From M55B165 sp051744245 (GTDB lineage: Bacteria > Actinomycetota > Humimicrobiia > Humimicrobiales > Humimicrobiaceae), in NCBI GenBank assembly GCA_051744245.1, contig JBNJCV010000038.1, positions 1-15,331 of the forward strand: a stretch of DNA of 15,331 nt, written 5' to 3'. Within the stretch, counting starts at the first letter, position 1. Each line of letters opens with the position of its first letter. Positions 14,638 through 15,331 of this stretch are shown here, piece after piece. The notes under the pieces are model-generated. The model searched no databases and was not told where the DNA came from. It saw only the letters and a program-made list of their open reading frames with translations. The position numbers and the translations under genes were made by a program.

Positions 14638-15331
14638 TTATAAACAAAGAAAGGGTCCTTGTAATTGGCATTGGGGTCATTGAATACATTAATTATGGAA
14701 CCGTCTTCAAATGAGTATAGATAAATTTGGTCCCTGCCGCTAACATTTGAGTCAAAGCCAATATATTTTCCATCCGGGGAAATAGTGGGGTGGGTATTGG
14801 TACCACCCATGTGGGTAACCTGGGCCAGCATCGCCCCGTTCATGTCCATAATCATTACCTCAGCTTTGCTTCCCAGGTACTTGCTGAAAACAATTATCTG
14901 ACCGTTGCTGCTTATGTCCGGTACCCTGTTCCTGTTTCCGTCTTTGGTAATATAGGAGATATTTTCCCCGTTATAGTCCATAATTTTTATGTCTTCTTTG
15001 GTCCCGGATTCAAACAACACCAGTGGCCTGAAGGGATGAGTGGCAGGATGCCAGTCAAATGCTTCAGAGTTAAAGGTAAGCCTTTTGGTGTTAAGGTTTT
15101 CTACATTAACTCTGTACATTTCCCAGATATCCCCTTCACGCCTTTCATAGAATATATAGTCGCCATCATAGGACCAGGCAGGATAAGCGCTAAGGGTATT
15201 ATCAGAGGTAAGCTGCTTTAGTCCGCTTCCATCTGTATTTATGGTAAATACCTGCCATAAGCCCCTAACTTCGGAAGTAAAGGCAATCTGTTCTCCATCT
15301 GGGGATGCGGTAGGATATAGGTCATCTACAT
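14634..15331 (-). CDS. TolB-like beta-propeller (PD40 repeat) protein, partial
   Basis: The frame is open from the right edge to TAA (14634-14636), so only the C-terminal 231 codons are seen; the internal Met at 15119 is not the true start. Five PD40/TolB-like blades can be read, each with a (P)xxSPDGxxIxF core. They are LYPTASPDGEQIAFTS, AYPAWSYDGDYIFYE, DWHPATHPFRPLVLFES, RVPDISSNGQIIVFS and THPTISPDGKYIGFDS. The third has lost the DG turn. Such propellers occur in TolB, in periplasmic or secreted binding proteins and in peptidases; without the N-terminus a signal peptide or fused domain cannot be excluded. It converges on the small membrane protein gene with stops overlapping, leaving no room for a separate terminator. 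Confidence 0.85.
   Translation of the reverse strand, partial: VDDLYPTASPDGEQIAFTSEVRGLWQVFTINTDGSGLKQLTSDNTLSAYPAWSYDGDYIFYERREGDIWEMYRVNVENLNTKRLTFNSEAFDWHPATHPFRPLVLFESGTKEDIKIMDYNGENISYITKDGNRNRVPDISSNGQIIVFSKYLGSKAEVMIMDMNGAMLAQVTHMGGTNTHPTISPDGKYIGFDSNVSGRDQIYLYSFEDGSIINVFNDPNANYKDPFFVYN

Noticed and set aside
14790..15221. Plus-strand 143-codon frame opposite the propeller gene
   Set aside because: The minus strand shows repeated propeller blades over the same region; this frame is its shadow.

Overview
The window is AT-rich bacterial DNA with dense genes, short gaps and frequent AGG and ATA codons. The organism is probably an uncultured anaerobic or subsurface bacterium. Evidence for a bacterium is the lipobox lipoprotein, the HD-GYP protein, -10/-35 style promoters, and a dTDP-rhamnose gene beside surface-glycan genes. 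I cannot name a phylum from sequence alone.

Left part (1-4947). A minus-strand moeA runs off the left edge. Its catalytic core reads cleanly, but both ends lie in another frame, an in-frame TAG interrupts the C-terminal part, and no ordinary start codon is visible, so it looks like a pseudogene. Across an AT-rich gap on the plus strand is a broken signalling locus. A membrane/PAS sensor stump (1475-1927) is joined out of frame to the last 31 codons of an Rcp1-like response regulator (1887-1979). An intact receiver-PAS-HD-GYP protein (1982-3373), probably a c-di-GMP phosphodiesterase, follows. A DUF3298-type lipoprotein with its own promoter comes next.

Middle part (4948-8534). This is accessory DNA with several decayed genes. 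It holds an unrecognised minus-strand pseudogene (5042-5545), an intact wHTH-nucleotidyltransferase (MNT) gene plus HEPN gene, a C-terminal remnant of an IS1595/ISXO2-type transposase, and an intact AAA+ ATPase of the DUF4143 family. The ATPase start codon lies inside the last of three 32-bp tandem repeats, each carrying a TGGAA-N7-TTCCA palindrome.

Right part (8535-14637). This is a compact plus-strand operon, probably for assembly of a rhamnose-containing surface glycan. It encodes a GT2-GT4 bifunctional glycosyltransferase, a flippase-like LPG_synthase_TM protein, dTDP-4-dehydrorhamnose reductase (rfbD), and a second LPG_synthase_TM protein. A remnant reading frame and a small four-helix membrane protein follow. 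The latter ends tail-to-tail, with overlapping stop codons, against a minus-strand TolB-like beta-propeller gene that runs off the right edge.

The main theme is gene decay: at least five broken genes lie among intact ones. The clearest candidates for undescribed regulation are the 32-bp repeat array at the ATPase and the repeats in front of the MNT/HEPN pair.
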